Part shown: positions 44,151 through 53,294 of the stretch, one piece after another
Position numbering within the stretch: the first letter of the stretch is position 1
How the letters are laid out: each line of letters begins with the position of its first letter
Assembly (NCBI GenBank): GCA_050187875.1
Contig: JBFWXB010000023.1
Coordinates: 1-64,000, forward strand
From: JAFKKS01 sp050187875
GTDB taxonomy: Bacteria > Pseudomonadota > Alphaproteobacteria > Rhizobiales > Xanthobacteraceae
Length of the DNA stretch: 64,000 nucleotides
Direction of reading: 5' to 3'
Program-made: the position numbers and the translations under genes
The notes under the pieces: model-generated
The model's database searches: none
What the model saw: the letters and a program-made list of their open reading frames with translations, nothing else
Told to the model about the DNA's origin: nothing

Positions 44151-44904
44151 AGGCGTCGGCGCCTTTCCTGAGCGTCGCCCATTGCGCCGCGTCGTGGCCG
44201 CAGAGCACGGTCGCACCGCGCACTTCGATGCGCTTGATCTCGGCAAGCGATGAGCGCGCGACGTCTGCGTTCCAGGTGTTCTTCGGCATAACGTCGCGAT
44301 CGAGCATGGCCCGCACGCTCACCGAATCCGACGCGAGAAGGAACGCGCCCGAACGTTCGAGCTGTACCAGCGCCGCGACGGTGCCCGGCGTGTGCCCCGG
44401 CACCGGGACGAGCACGATGCGGCCGTCGCCGAACACGTCGTGCTCGCCGGCGATCTCCTTAAACGGCACCGGCAGTTGCCAGTCGACGGGGATGTAACCC
44501 ATCGCCGCGGCATTGGCGGCGCGCGCGGCTTCCAGTTCCTTGGCGTGGCAGATCACCGTCGCCTTGCGGAAGAAGGCGTTGCAGCCGCAATGGTCAGAAT
44601 GCAGATGCGAACAGACGACGACGTCGACATCCTCGGGCGTGATGCCGATCGCGTGCAGATGCTCGATGACGTCGTCGCCGGGCGGCGCGACCGGCGTCAT
44701 CACTTTCGCGAGGCCGCCCCAGCGCGCCTCGGCGTCTGTCGCGGCGGAGGGATGGTAGCCCGAATCGAAGAGGACGTTGCCCTGCTTGTGGCGCAGGAGG
44801 AATGCCGATACGGGAGCGTCGAAGGTCTCGCCGCGTTCGGCGTCCGGGAAATACATGCTCTTGCGCATGCGGATCCGCCCGCCCGAAAGCGCGTGCATCT
44901 TCAT
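44143..44904 (-). CDS. Lactonase-like metallo-beta-lactamase-fold hydrolase (AttM/AiiB-like)
   Basis: A 253-residue protein with the zinc motif SHLHSDHCG (His100, His102, Asp104, His105), VPVPGHTPGT and LASDSVSV, as in N-acyl-homoserine-lactone lactonases. It likely hydrolyses a lactone or other cyclic ester. AAGGAGA precedes ATG 44904. Its gene sits between the small and large molybdenum-hydroxylase subunits with overlaps on both sides, so it is probably a pathway enzyme that opens a ring, not a quorum-quenching factor; this is inference. Confidence 0.82.
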   Translation of the reverse strand: MKMHALSGGRIRMRKSMYFPDAERGETFDAPVSAFLLRHKQGNVLFDSGYHPSAATDAEARWGGLAKVMTPVAPPGDDVIEHLHAIGITPEDVDVVVCSHLHSDHCGCNAFFRKATVICHAKELEAARAANAAAMGYIPVDWQLPVPFKEIAGEHDVFGDGRIVLVPVPGHTPGTVAALVQLERSGAFLLASDSVSVRAMLDRDVMPKNTWNADVARSSLAEIKRIEVRGATVLCGHDAAQWATLRKGADAYD

Positions 44905-45389
44905 GGCGCCGTCTCCTTGTTCCGATGCGCGACGCGCGCGCGCACCGCTTGCACGATGTGCTGATAGCCGGTGCAGCGGCAGAGATTGCCCGAGAGCCCT
45001 TCGCGGATCTCGTCGTCGCTCGCGAGCGGATATTTCTGCAGGAGGTCGACGCAGGTCATCAGCATCCCCGGCGTGCAGAAGCCGCATTGCAACGCATGGA
45101 ATTCGCGGAACGCCTCCTGCAGCGCAGAAAGCTTTTCCAGCGTGCCGAGGCTTTCGACGGTCTCGATCGAAGCACCGTCCGTCTGCACGGCGAGGGTAAG
45201 GCAGGCGCGTGTGCTGTGCCCGTCGATCATCACCGTGCAGACGCCGCAGACGCCGTGCTCGCAGCCGGCATGCGTCCCGGTGAGCCCAAGCTCCTGGCGC
45301 AGAAAATCGTGCAGAAGCAGCCGCGGCTCGACACTGCGGCGATATATCTGGCCGTTGACCGTGACCTCTATCGCACGCGTCGTGCTCAT
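44901..45389 (-). CDS. Molybdenum hydroxylase 2Fe-2S subunit (CoxS-like)
   Basis: A 162-residue iron-sulfur subunit. The ferredoxin-like domain has CEHGVCGVCTVMIDG plus a preceding cysteine-bearing loop. The helical domain has CGFCTPGMLMT and CRCTGYQHIV. The two 2Fe-2S clusters pass electrons from the Mo centre to FAD. Its ATG overlaps the stop of the FAD-subunit gene (ATGA) and its stop overlaps the start of the lactonase-like gene. Confidence 0.9.
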   Translation of the reverse strand: MSTTRAIEVTVNGQIYRRSVEPRLLLHDFLRQELGLTGTHAGCEHGVCGVCTVMIDGHSTRACLTLAVQTDGASIETVESLGTLEKLSALQEAFREFHALQCGFCTPGMLMTCVDLLQKYPLASDDEIREGLSGNLCRCTGYQHIVQAVRARVAHRNKETAP

Positions 45390-46261
45390 GCGGCGCCTCC
45401 GCCCGCGCGCTGTACCGCCGCCATCAGCACGCGCTCCGTGAGCGCCGCGACGAGATGGCGGCGATACTCCGCCGAGGCCTTGAGATCCGAATTCGGCTGC
45501 ACCGCCTCGCGCGCACGCTGCGCGACGTTTGTGACGAGCTGCGGTGACATCGTCTCACCGATCACGTCCGCTTCGATCTCACGAAGGCGCAAGGGCGTCT
45601 CGCCGACGCCGGTCAGCGCAAGCCGCAATTCCGCAATCTTGCCGTCCGCCAGCCGGACGATGGCGGCGACGGCGGCGATCGCGAAATCGCCCGTGCGCTG
45701 CGAGAACTCCTCGAACGCGCAGCCGGCGCCCGCGGGAATATGAGGCAGCACGACCTCGGTCACGATCTCGTCGTCCTCGAGCACGGTAGTGAGCGGCGCG
45801 AGGAAAAAATCCTGCGCGGCGTGAACACGCGATCCCGACGCGCTGCGCGTATGGATTTCTGCGTCGAGCAGCATTGCCATCATCGGCAGCTCCGCTGCCG
45901 GGTCGCCATGCGAGAGCGAGCCGCCGATGGTGCCACGGTTGCGGATCGCGAGATGCGCGACATGCGTCATTGCTTCCGAGAGGACCGGGAAATGCTTGCG
46001 AACGATCGGCGAAGTCTCAAGCATATGATGCCGTGTCAGTGCACCGACGCGCAGACCGCCATTGTCTTCGCGAAGCCCGGCAAGATCGCGGATACGATTG
46101 ATGTCGACGAGCATCGCTGGGCGCAGCATGCGGAAATTGAGGAGCGGCACGAGGCTTTGGCCCCCGGCAAGGATCTTCGCCTCGCTGCCGTGTTCGGCAA
46201 GAAGGCTAACAGCCTCGTCGAGGCTGTCGGGACGCGCATATGCGAAGGCGGCCGGTTTCAC
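45386..46261 (-). CDS. Molybdenum hydroxylase FAD-binding subunit (CoxM-like)
   Basis: A 291-residue FAD subunit. Two FAD motifs are clear: LAGGQSLVPLLNFRM (about residues 31-45) and GTIGGSLSHGDPAAELP (about 110-126). It takes electrons from the iron-sulfur subunit. The start is a GTG at 46261 beginning MKPAAFAYARP, in line with the family's usual N-terminus; the ribosome binding site is weak. It follows the receptor gene by 59 bases. Confidence 0.88.
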   Translation of the reverse strand: MKPAAFAYARPDSLDEAVSLLAEHGSEAKILAGGQSLVPLLNFRMLRPAMLVDINRIRDLAGLREDNGGLRVGALTRHHMLETSPIVRKHFPVLSEAMTHVAHLAIRNRGTIGGSLSHGDPAAELPMMAMLLDAEIHTRSASGSRVHAAQDFFLAPLTTVLEDDEIVTEVVLPHIPAGAGCAFEEFSQRTGDFAIAAVAAIVRLADGKIAELRLALTGVGETPLRLREIEADVIGETMSPQLVTNVAQRAREAVQPNSDLKASAEYRRHLVAALTERVLMAAVQRAGGGAA

Positions 46262-46320
46262 GTGCGCAGCTTCATCGCTCTCGCTCTTTCGCGCCAGGCC
46301 GGCGCGACTTTGTTGGGGGC

Positions 46321-47547
46321 TCAGCCCTTCTTCACCAGCGGACAGGCGCTTTCGCTGAGCGGCCGGAACGCCTCGTCGGCCGGGATCGTCGCCCGCGGCT
46401 TATAGAAGTCCCACGCTCCTTTGGACTCCGCCGGCGACTTCACCTCGTAGACATACATCTCATGCACCATTCGCCCGTCCTCGCGGATGCGCCCGCCCTT
46501 GGCGAAGAAGTCGTTGATTGGCATCTCACGCATCTTCGCCATCACCGCCTTCGCTGCGTCTGTGCCGGCCGCCTCGATCGCCTTGAGATAATGCATGGTC
46601 GAGGAATAGTCGCCGGCGTCGCCCATATGCGGCATGCGCTTCATGCGCTCGAAGAAGCGCTTCGACCAGGCGCGCGTCTCGTCGTCGCGATCCCAGTAGA
46701 ACGCGTCGGTCAGAATGAGTCCCTGCGCCGCCTCGAGACCGAGCGCCGGAATGTCGGTGAGAAAGACGAGCAGCCCGGCGAGCGTCTGCTTCCCATCGCG
46801 CGTGAGGCCGAACTCGCGCGCCGCCTTGACCGAGTTGACGAACACCGTGCCGGCGCCCGCGATCGCCACGACCTTGGCGCCGGACGCTTGCGCCTGCACC
46901 AGGAACGAGGACTGATCCATCGAGGCGATCGGATAGCGCACGGAGCCGAGAACCTTGGCGCCGAGGCCTTTCACGATCGCGCTTGTGTCGGCCTCGAGCG
47001 CATGGCCGAAGGCATAGTCGGCCGTGAGGAAGAACCAGCTGTCGCCGCCCGCTTTGGCGAGCGCCGAACCGGTTCCTTTGGCGAGCGCATAGGTGTCATA
47101 AGCGTAGTGGATGCTGTTCGGCGTGCAGCCCTCGTTCGTCAATCGGGAGGATCCCGAGCCGTTGACGATGGCGATGCGGTTCTTGTCCTTCGCGATTTGC
47201 GCAACGGATAGTGCGACGCCTGAATTGATCAGGTTCGCGATCATGTCGACCTTCTCGACATCGTACCATTCGCGCGCTTTGCCAGCAGCGACGTCGTTCT
47301 TGTTCTGATGATCGGCGACGACGAGCTCGATCGGCTTGCCCAGCACTTTGCCGCCGAAATCTTCGATCGCCATCCGCACGGCGGTGACGGCGCCCTCGCC
47401 GGACTCATGCGAGAACTGCCCCGACATGTCGGTCAGGACGCCGATCTTGACGACGTCATCGGAGATGCCCGCGGGCTGCGCCGCCGCGGCGCCGATACTC
47501 AGGAGAGCCGCCGCGATGGCGCTCACCGCCTTCTCAAACCTGGCCAT
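46321..47547 (-). CDS. Branched-chain-amino-acid-type (LivK-like) ABC substrate-binding protein
   Basis: A 408-residue periplasmic binding protein of the type I fold. A signal peptide (MARFEKAVSAIAAALLSIG, cleaved near AAAQ) precedes DDVVKIGVLTDMSGQFSHES. Aromatic-compound catabolic clusters often use such receptors. GGAGGAAGG precedes the ATG. It heads the molybdenum-hydroxylase operon; no matching Liv permease genes are adjacent, the nearest being at the right end of the window. Confidence 0.88.
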   Translation of the reverse strand: MARFEKAVSAIAAALLSIGAAAAQPAGISDDVVKIGVLTDMSGQFSHESGEGAVTAVRMAIEDFGGKVLGKPIELVVADHQNKNDVAAGKAREWYDVEKVDMIANLINSGVALSVAQIAKDKNRIAIVNGSGSSRLTNEGCTPNSIHYAYDTYALAKGTGSALAKAGGDSWFFLTADYAFGHALEADTSAIVKGLGAKVLGSVRYPIASMDQSSFLVQAQASGAKVVAIAGAGTVFVNSVKAAREFGLTRDGKQTLAGLLVFLTDIPALGLEAAQGLILTDAFYWDRDDETRAWSKRFFERMKRMPHMGDAGDYSSTMHYLKAIEAAGTDAAKAVMAKMREMPINDFFAKGGRIREDGRMVHEMYVYEVKSPAESKGAWDFYKPRATIPADEAFRPLSESACPLVKKG

Positions 47548-47615
47548 CCCTTCCTCCCTGTTTTCACCGGAACGCTCTATCCGTGGCGTCGGCTTGGCTG
47601 TCTTAGTGACATGCA

Positions 47616-47646
47616 TAACTAGACTGATTTGTTTTGCCAGAGTCAA
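47616..47646 (-). promoter_or_regulatory. Possible promoter of the receptor / molybdenum-hydroxylase operon
   Basis: On the minus strand TTGACT (47646-47641) and TAGTTA (47621-47616) lie 19 bases apart, about 70 bases before the receptor ATG. The spacing is longer than ideal, so this is a weak candidate. The region is shared with the divergent HxlR gene. Confidence 0.3.
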
Positions 47647-47747
47647 GCCCCGGCGTGTAAGACGGCGCCTCGGGCGCGCGTGGCAGCTTTCGGCTGCATT
47701 CGCCGCGCTCGGCGTCTATCCTTGAGATTCGGATAAAAAGGCCGCGG

Positions 47748-48815
47748 ATGGATCAGCGCCTGCAGAGAAAAGACGTGGTCGCAGACGAAGGCGCCACCGT
47801 GCCTCGCCGCACGCGGAAACGTGCGTCGGCGAATACGGAGCGGAACTGCTCCGTCGCGCGCACGCTCGACATCATGTCCGACGCCTGGGCGTTTCTCGTC
47901 ATCCGCGAGGCTTTCTTCGAGACGCGCACGTTCGAGGGCTTCCGCGCCGCGCTCGACATTCCACGCGCGACGCTCACGGACCGACTGCGCAAGCTGACGC
48001 GGCAAGGCATCTTCCGCCGCGTCGCGCCCACCAAGGATGCGCGGCGGAAGGAGTACCGGCTGACCAAAGCGGGCTTCGATCTCTATCCGAGCTTCATCGC
48101 GCTGATGCAGTTCGGCGATCACTGGCTCGCCGGCGGCAAGAAGCCGCCGCTCACCTTGATCCACAACAGCTGCGGCTGCGAAAACCACCCGATCGTCGCC
48201 TGCTCCGCCTGCCTCGAAGAGGCAAAGCCCCGCGAGGTGACCTATCGCGACGGCCCCGGCGCCGGCCGCACACAGACGCGCGTCGGCCGCAATCCCCGGC
48301 GCTCATCGGATGACAGCAAATTCCTTGTCGGGCGCCCAAGTTCGGTATCGCGCGCGTTGCAGGTCATCGGAGACAAGTGGAGCTTCATGGTGGCACGCGA
48401 AGCCTTCTTCGGCGTGCGCCGCTACGATCAGATCCAGGCGAACCTCAACATCGCGCCCAACATCCTGACGGACCGGCTCTCGCGCTTCGTGGCCAAAGGG
48501 ATCTTCCGCAAGCGCATCTACCAGAAGTCGCCGCCGCGCTACGAATATGTGCTGACCGACAAGGGCCGTGACCTCTACGGCCCCTTCATTGCTATGCTCG
48601 CCTGGGGCGACCGCTGGCTCTCGGACGGCCGTCCGCCGCTCATCCTGACCCACAAGGAGTGCGGCAAGGATTTCCATCCGCTGGTGATCTGCGATCGCTG
48701 CCGCGCGCCGATCAACGCCGCCGCGATGAGCTACAAGCTCAACTACAATGCCAAGGCCTACGGCGCTTCAGGCCCGCGCGATGTGCGCACGCACACGCCG
48801 AAGATCGTGCGCTAG
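47748..48815 (+). CDS. Tandem HxlR-domain regulator with repeated Cys/His motif
   Basis: A 355-residue protein made of two similar halves. Each has an HxlR winged helix (about residues 34-130 and 198-293; compare FRAALDIPRATLTDRL with IQANLNIAPNILTDRL). Each winged helix is followed by a Cys/His motif: Cys142-x9-Cys152-x2-Cys155 and Cys305-x9-Cys315-x2-Cys318, each with a conserved HP pair. The motifs may bind zinc. HxlR proteins normally have one domain of about 110 residues and act as dimers; this one may be a covalent dimer. It diverges from the molybdenum-hydroxylase operon, its probable target. Confidence 0.82.
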   Translation: MDQRLQRKDVVADEGATVPRRTRKRASANTERNCSVARTLDIMSDAWAFLVIREAFFETRTFEGFRAALDIPRATLTDRLRKLTRQGIFRRVAPTKDARRKEYRLTKAGFDLYPSFIALMQFGDHWLAGGKKPPLTLIHNSCGCENHPIVACSACLEEAKPREVTYRDGPGAGRTQTRVGRNPRRSSDDSKFLVGRPSSVSRALQVIGDKWSFMVAREAFFGVRRYDQIQANLNIAPNILTDRLSRFVAKGIFRKRIYQKSPPRYEYVLTDKGRDLYGPFIAMLAWGDRWLSDGRPPLILTHKECGKDFHPLVICDRCRAPINAAAMSYKLNYNAKAYGASGPRDVRTHTPKIVR

Positions 48816-49225
48816 ACATTCGCGAGGTTCGCAATCGGAAAGAACGCCGCGAGAAAGACAATCGCAACCTTCGCGGAGAGGCCAAGACCGAACCAAAGCA
48901 TCAAGAGCGGAATCAAGGCCACGTTCGGCGTCGCATACAGCGCGCTGATCTGCAGATCGAAAATATCGTCGATGATGCGGTAACGCCCATCAGCGTTCCC
49001 AGCGCCGTGCTGCAGACGACAGCAAGAGAGAATCCGATCACCAGACTTTGCAAACTGCTTTTGAAAGCAGACATGATCTCGCCGCTCGCCAGCATGGGAG
49101 GAAACGCCGCAAGAATCGCCGTCGGATAGGGCAAGAAAACCGGATTGACGCCGCGACCGTACAGCGTTTCAAAAATATAACGATGGATTTGGCGCGACAA
49201 AGACGCGCAGAATCCGAACGCTGGC
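48816..49225 (-). pseudogene. Remnant of a TauC/SsuC-type ABC permease
   Basis: On the minus strand the peptide VNPVFLPYPTAILAAFPPML, followed by SLQSLVIGFSLAVV and GTLMG, is typical of nitrate/sulfonate/taurine permeases. A one-base frameshift follows after GTLMG. Homology resumes in another frame with RYRIIDDIFDLQISALYATP, NVALIPLLMLWFGLGLSAK and FFPIANLANV, then a premature stop. The N-terminal helix and the last third are missing. It directly follows the crotonase gene and is clearly non-functional. Confidence 0.75.
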
Positions 49226-49228
49226 GGC

Positions 49229-49996
49229 CTAACGCCAACGGCGGAAGTCGGGCTTGCGCTTCTCGAGGAAGGCGTCGGCGCCCTCCTGTTGCTCGCCGGT
49301 ATCGAAATAATTGGGGGCAATGGCCTTGACGACATCCCTCGGTTCCGTCAGGTCCATGATGCGACGAAACGAGCCCTTCAATATCTTGAGGCAGGTCGGA
49401 CTGAGCGTCAGGAGTTCGTCGCACCAGCGCGCTACCTCCGCGTCGAGCTGCTCCTTAGGGACGACGGCGTTGACAAGCCCCCACTCCAACATCTGCGCGG
49501 CGGTGTAACGTCGCGCGAGCATCCACATCTCCCGCGCACGCTTGTGCCCGACGATGTGCGCCAAATGCGAAACGATATGACCGGCGGCGGGCGAGCCGAT
49601 GCGCGGACCATTCTGCCCGAAAATGGCGTGCTCGGCTGCAATCGTAAAATCGCAGTAGTAGGCCATGTGATTTCCTGAAGCGATAGCATAGCCGTTCACG
49701 CGCGCGATGATCGGCTTCGGACAGTCGGCCAACATACGATTGATCTTAAAATCCAGCTCGCGAAGGCCGCCCTTTGCTTCCCAGTTCACATCGCCACCCG
49801 CCGAAAATGCCCGGTCCCCGATACCTGTCAGGACCAGCACGCCTACGTCTTGGCGGTTTCCGGCCTCGATGATCGCTTCTTCCAGCTCGCGGATGGTGAC
49901 GTCGGTGATAGCGTTCAACGTCTTCGGACGGTTGATCGCGATGGTCGCAACCTGATTTGAAACGTCGAAGAGAAGGTCTTCGTAGCTTGACATCAT
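49229..49996 (-). CDS. Enoyl-CoA hydratase/isomerase family protein (BadI/MenB-like)
   Basis: A 255-residue crotonase. DRAFSAGGDVNWEAKGG and PKPIIARVNGYAIASGNHMA form the oxyanion-hole loops. IFGQNGPRIGSPAAG and the C-terminal FLEKRKPDFRRWR resemble BadI (ketocyclohexanecarboxyl-CoA hydrolase) and MenB more than ordinary hydratases. It may open or close a ring on a CoA ester. Start could be ATG 49996, ATG 49993 or GTG 49999; GGGGTG is upstream. Confidence 0.82.
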   Translation of the reverse strand: MMSSYEDLLFDVSNQVATIAINRPKTLNAITDVTIRELEEAIIEAGNRQDVGVLVLTGIGDRAFSAGGDVNWEAKGGLRELDFKINRMLADCPKPIIARVNGYAIASGNHMAYYCDFTIAAEHAIFGQNGPRIGSPAAGHIVSHLAHIVGHKRAREMWMLARRYTAAQMLEWGLVNAVVPKEQLDAEVARWCDELLTLSPTCLKILKGSFRRIMDLTEPRDVVKAIAPNYFDTGEQQEGADAFLEKRKPDFRRWR

Positions 49997-50130
49997 CACA
50001 CCCCGCGTATGCCAAATGGCATCGCTTGCAATAACAGCAGAAGTGTGGGGAAATTGGAACAGCGTTTCGTTTATAGGCTTGACGGGGGAACGCTAGCGCC
50101 TAAAGCCAACGATCGCGAAACCCTAGAGGC

Positions 50131-51192
50131 GTGCGATTGTCCGGCGTCCCATCATCACTTGAAAGTGTCGTGTTGCAGAGTCCGCATCATCTCAACCCCG
50201 TTTCAAGTTTCATAATTGAGCGCATCGGCGAGCTCCGCACCATCGGACGCGTCATCATCCCCATTCCGTTCCCGCTCAAGACGATGAATGCTTGGGTATT
50301 GCCGGATGGAACTGCATGGGACCTCGTGGACTGCGGCTGCAGCAATCCCGAAACGATTGCCGCTTGGGAACAGTTCATCGGCGCAAGCCAATCAGGAAGA
50401 GGCCCTCGTATCCTGTATGCCACACACGGACATGTCGATCATATCGGATGCTCGGCGTTGTTCGTTGAGCGCTTCGGCGCCCGTTTCTCACTGACGGATA
50501 AAGAATATCAAGACGCGTGCGAAACGACCGGCGAGGCTGCGGATTCAAGCTCGCGGCGGCAAGACTTCATGCAACGTCACGGGGTGCCGGTTGAACAAGC
50601 CGCGATCCTCGATTCAGAGTATCGGGCCTCGATGAGATACGTCGGCCCTCAGCCCAAGACATACGATCCGGTCCACGATGAAGATGTTATCCGCCTCGGA
50701 TCGCTGACGTGGCGCGTCATGGTCGCCGGTGGTCACGCCCCTGCGCACGCGGCTCTTTATAGCGAGGATGCCAACGTCCTCATTGCCGGCGATCACATTC
50801 TCCCGCGCATCAGCCCGGTGATCGGCGTGTTTTCCAATGATCCGCGTGCCAACCCATTGGGCGCTTATCTTGAGTCTTTCGATCGCTTCCTGGCACTGCC
50901 GCGGGACACGCTTGTCCTGCCCTCGCACGGCGAGCCGTTCGTCGGCTTGCACGAGCGCATCACCGCGCTGCGAGAGCATCATGCGGCACGATTGAAGAGC
51001 TTGATTCAGTCTTTTCACGGGGCGCCGCGCAGCGCCTTCCAGCTTGCGGAATCGCTTTTTCCCCGCGCCATCGCCGGCCCGCAAGCAGGCCTTGCCCTCG
51101 CGGAAACGCTGGCGCATATCCACTATCTGGTCGCGACAGGCGCCGTCGCCGAGAGAAATAAAGCCAGGCTGATCACGTTCGAGCGTGCCTGA
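50131..51192 (+). CDS. Metallo-beta-lactamase-fold hydrolase
   Basis: A 353-residue zinc hydrolase with THGHVDHIGC (His99, His101, Asp103, His104), VAGGHAPAHAALY and LIAGDHILPRISP, then a C-terminal helical domain (after about 270) like that of the glyoxalase-II/LACTB2-type group. Some members of this group hydrolyse acyl-CoA thioesters or lactones. The start is taken as GTG 50131; the first internal ATG would truncate the fold. It diverges from the crotonase gene. Confidence 0.75.
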   Translation: MRLSGVPSSLESVVLQSPHHLNPVSSFIIERIGELRTIGRVIIPIPFPLKTMNAWVLPDGTAWDLVDCGCSNPETIAAWEQFIGASQSGRGPRILYATHGHVDHIGCSALFVERFGARFSLTDKEYQDACETTGEAADSSSRRQDFMQRHGVPVEQAAILDSEYRASMRYVGPQPKTYDPVHDEDVIRLGSLTWRVMVAGGHAPAHAALYSEDANVLIAGDHILPRISPVIGVFSNDPRANPLGAYLESFDRFLALPRDTLVLPSHGEPFVGLHERITALREHHAARLKSLIQSFHGAPRSAFQLAESLFPRAIAGPQAGLALAETLAHIHYLVATGAVAERNKARLITFERA

Positions 51193-51209
51193 ATGTGCCG
51201 CCTGCTTTG

Positions 51210-52355
51210 CTAGAAGGACTTCGGCAGCCCGAGTTCGCGCTCGGCGAGGTATGTCAACGCGAGATCGTTCGAGAGCGGGGCCACGGCATACAGACGGCTT
51301 TCGCGGAACTTGCGCTCGACGCCAAGCTCGCGCGCAAAGCCCATTCCACCGAACGTCTTGAGACAGGCGTCACCAGCCTCCCATGAGGCTTGCGAGGCCA
51401 GGAGCTTCGCCATGTTGGCCTCGACCCCGCAGGGCTTTCCAGCATCGAACAGGCGCGCCGCGTGCTCGACGACCAGACGCGCCGCGTAAGTTCGCGCATG
51501 AGCTTGCGCCAAGGGGAGTTGGACGGCCTGGTTCTGCCCGATCGGGCGGTCAAAGACACGCCGCTCGCGCGCATAGGCTGCGGCTTTATCGAGAAACCAG
51601 CGCGCATCGCCGATGCATTCGGCGCCGATCAGGATGCGCTCGGCATTCATCCCCTGCATGATGCGGCGGAAGCCTTTCCCCTCCTCTCCAATGAGATGGT
51701 CGGCAGGGACTTTCAGATTCTCGAATGAGATTTCCGTCGAGTTATGATTGACCATCGTCGCGACGCGGCCGACCTCGACGCCATTGCCCCGCGCCTCGCG
51801 CATGTCCACCAACAGGACGGAAAACCCGTCCATCCGGCGGTCTGCCTGGCGCGGCGCCGTACGCGCCAAGACCAGCATCAGGTCAGTTTCGAGCGCACGT
51901 GAAATCCAGAGTTTTGAGCCATTCAGGACGTAATAGTCGCCCATGCGGCGCGCCGTCGTGCGAATGCGCGACATATCGGTCCCCGCGTCCGCCTCCGTGA
52001 CCGCAAAGGCGAGAAACCTCACCGAGCCATTCGCCACCTGTGGCAGCCAGCGCGCCTTGAGCGCCTCGCTGCCGCTATGAATCAGGGCTCCCATGACGTT
52101 CATTGCGGCATGACAAACGCCGCCATCCGCACCGCTCGCGTGAACTTCCTCGAGGATCACGGCGCCCTCGACCAGGCCCAGCCCGCTGCCGCCGTATGCC
52201 TCCGGGATCAATGCGCCGGTGAACCCGGCGGCGGTGAATGCCTTTAGAAAGCCGTCTGGGAATCCGTCGGTCTCGTCTTGCTCGCGCCAATAGTCCGGCC
52301 CGTAAGGCGCACAGAGCGCGCGGACGCTCGCCCGCAATTCAGCATATGAGTCCAT
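51210..52355 (-). CDS. Acyl-CoA dehydrogenase
   Basis: A 381-residue flavoenzyme. The segment FLAFAVTEADAGTDMSRIRTT binds substrate and FAD. YYVLNGSKLWISRA and the C-terminal LKTFGGMGFARELGVERKFRESR are family signatures. It introduces a 2,3 double bond into an acyl-CoA and passes electrons to ETF. The gene converges on the metallo-hydrolase and lies 82 bases downstream of the IclR regulator gene on the same strand. Chain specificity is unknown. Confidence 0.88.
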   Translation of the reverse strand: MDSYAELRASVRALCAPYGPDYWREQDETDGFPDGFLKAFTAAGFTGALIPEAYGGSGLGLVEGAVILEEVHASGADGGVCHAAMNVMGALIHSGSEALKARWLPQVANGSVRFLAFAVTEADAGTDMSRIRTTARRMGDYYVLNGSKLWISRALETDLMLVLARTAPRQADRRMDGFSVLLVDMREARGNGVEVGRVATMVNHNSTEISFENLKVPADHLIGEEGKGFRRIMQGMNAERILIGAECIGDARWFLDKAAAYARERRVFDRPIGQNQAVQLPLAQAHARTYAARLVVEHAARLFDAGKPCGVEANMAKLLASQASWEAGDACLKTFGGMGFARELGVERKFRESRLYAVAPLSNDLALTYLAERELGLPKSF

Positions 52356-52436
52356 CGGCCCAACATAGCGGCCGTTCAGATTTTGATAAATCGTTTCGTT
52401 TTTTGGCTGTGGGGCTGCGCGGCGACGCCGTCGAGC

Positions 52437-53294
52437 TCAACCGCCACGGGCGGGAACGATCTTGCCCGACCAACCCAGTTTTCGCGAAACCCGCCATGTC
52501 GCCGCGGTCAAATCATCGATCAGTTCAGGCGTCGGTGGCTCAGGGACAAATTGTGTGAGACCGCAGACCGCCAAGGTGCCGGCAAGGCTGCCGTCGTGCT
52601 GGAAAACGGGGCTGGCGATCGCGTTCATCCCGACGACGAGTTGGTCGGGGGCGCTGGCCCACCCATTCATACGGATGCGCCGGATTTCCGCGCGAAGCGC
52701 CGAAGCGCTGACAAGCGTCTGAGGCGTATGGGCCGCGAGCGGCTGGCGCAACACGTTCTCCAGCAGATCGCCGCCGCCGAAGGCCAGAGCCAGACGCCCC
52801 TGCGCGCTCGAGTGAAGGTCGAGCGTTGCGCTGACCTTGAGCCCAATGCTGATCGGCGTTCTTCCGCGAAGAACGTCCAGGATCAACATCCTGCCCTTGA
52901 ACAAAATCGCCGTAACGACGGTGTGCCCCAATTTCTCCCAGAGAAACTGCGCTTCCGGCTTCAACACGGCGGCAAGGTCGAAGCGGTCCCCAACCGACTG
53001 TCCAAGTGCGAAAAGACGCACGCTCGGCGCGTAGCGCGAGGTGGCCGCGTCTTGAACCACATAACCTCGATCCACCAGCGTCTGCAGCAAACGGAATGCG
53101 CGCGCTTTCGTGGTGCCGAAATGTGCGGCAATTTCGGTCACGCCCACGTCGTTTCCGGCGTGGACGAGGAACTCCAGGATCTGCAAGCCGAGCCGTAACG
53201 TTTTGACGCCGGAATCCTGCGCCTCGTCTTTATTCGCCGCGCCGCGCAATTTGGGCGTCCGGGCGGCTTTAACCTTCGACCGATTGCTCGCCAT
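52437..53294 (-). CDS. IclR-family transcriptional regulator
   Basis: A 285-residue regulator. A basic tail is followed by an IclR winged helix (about residues 30-95, with GVTEIAAHFGTTKARAFRLL and DRGYVVQDAATSRYAPS) and an effector domain containing SSAQGRLALAFG and GMNAIASPVFQHDGSLAGTL. It diverges from the carboxylase operon over 181 bases and probably controls it, perhaps also the downstream acyl-CoA dehydrogenase gene. The ATG at 53294 was preferred to a TTG further upstream. Confidence 0.86.
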   Translation of the reverse strand: MASNRSKVKAARTPKLRGAANKDEAQDSGVKTLRLGLQILEFLVHAGNDVGVTEIAAHFGTTKARAFRLLQTLVDRGYVVQDAATSRYAPSVRLFALGQSVGDRFDLAAVLKPEAQFLWEKLGHTVVTAILFKGRMLILDVLRGRTPISIGLKVSATLDLHSSAQGRLALAFGGGDLLENVLRQPLAAHTPQTLVSASALRAEIRRIRMNGWASAPDQLVVGMNAIASPVFQHDGSLAGTLAVCGLTQFVPEPPTPELIDDLTAATWRVSRKLGWSGKIVPARGG

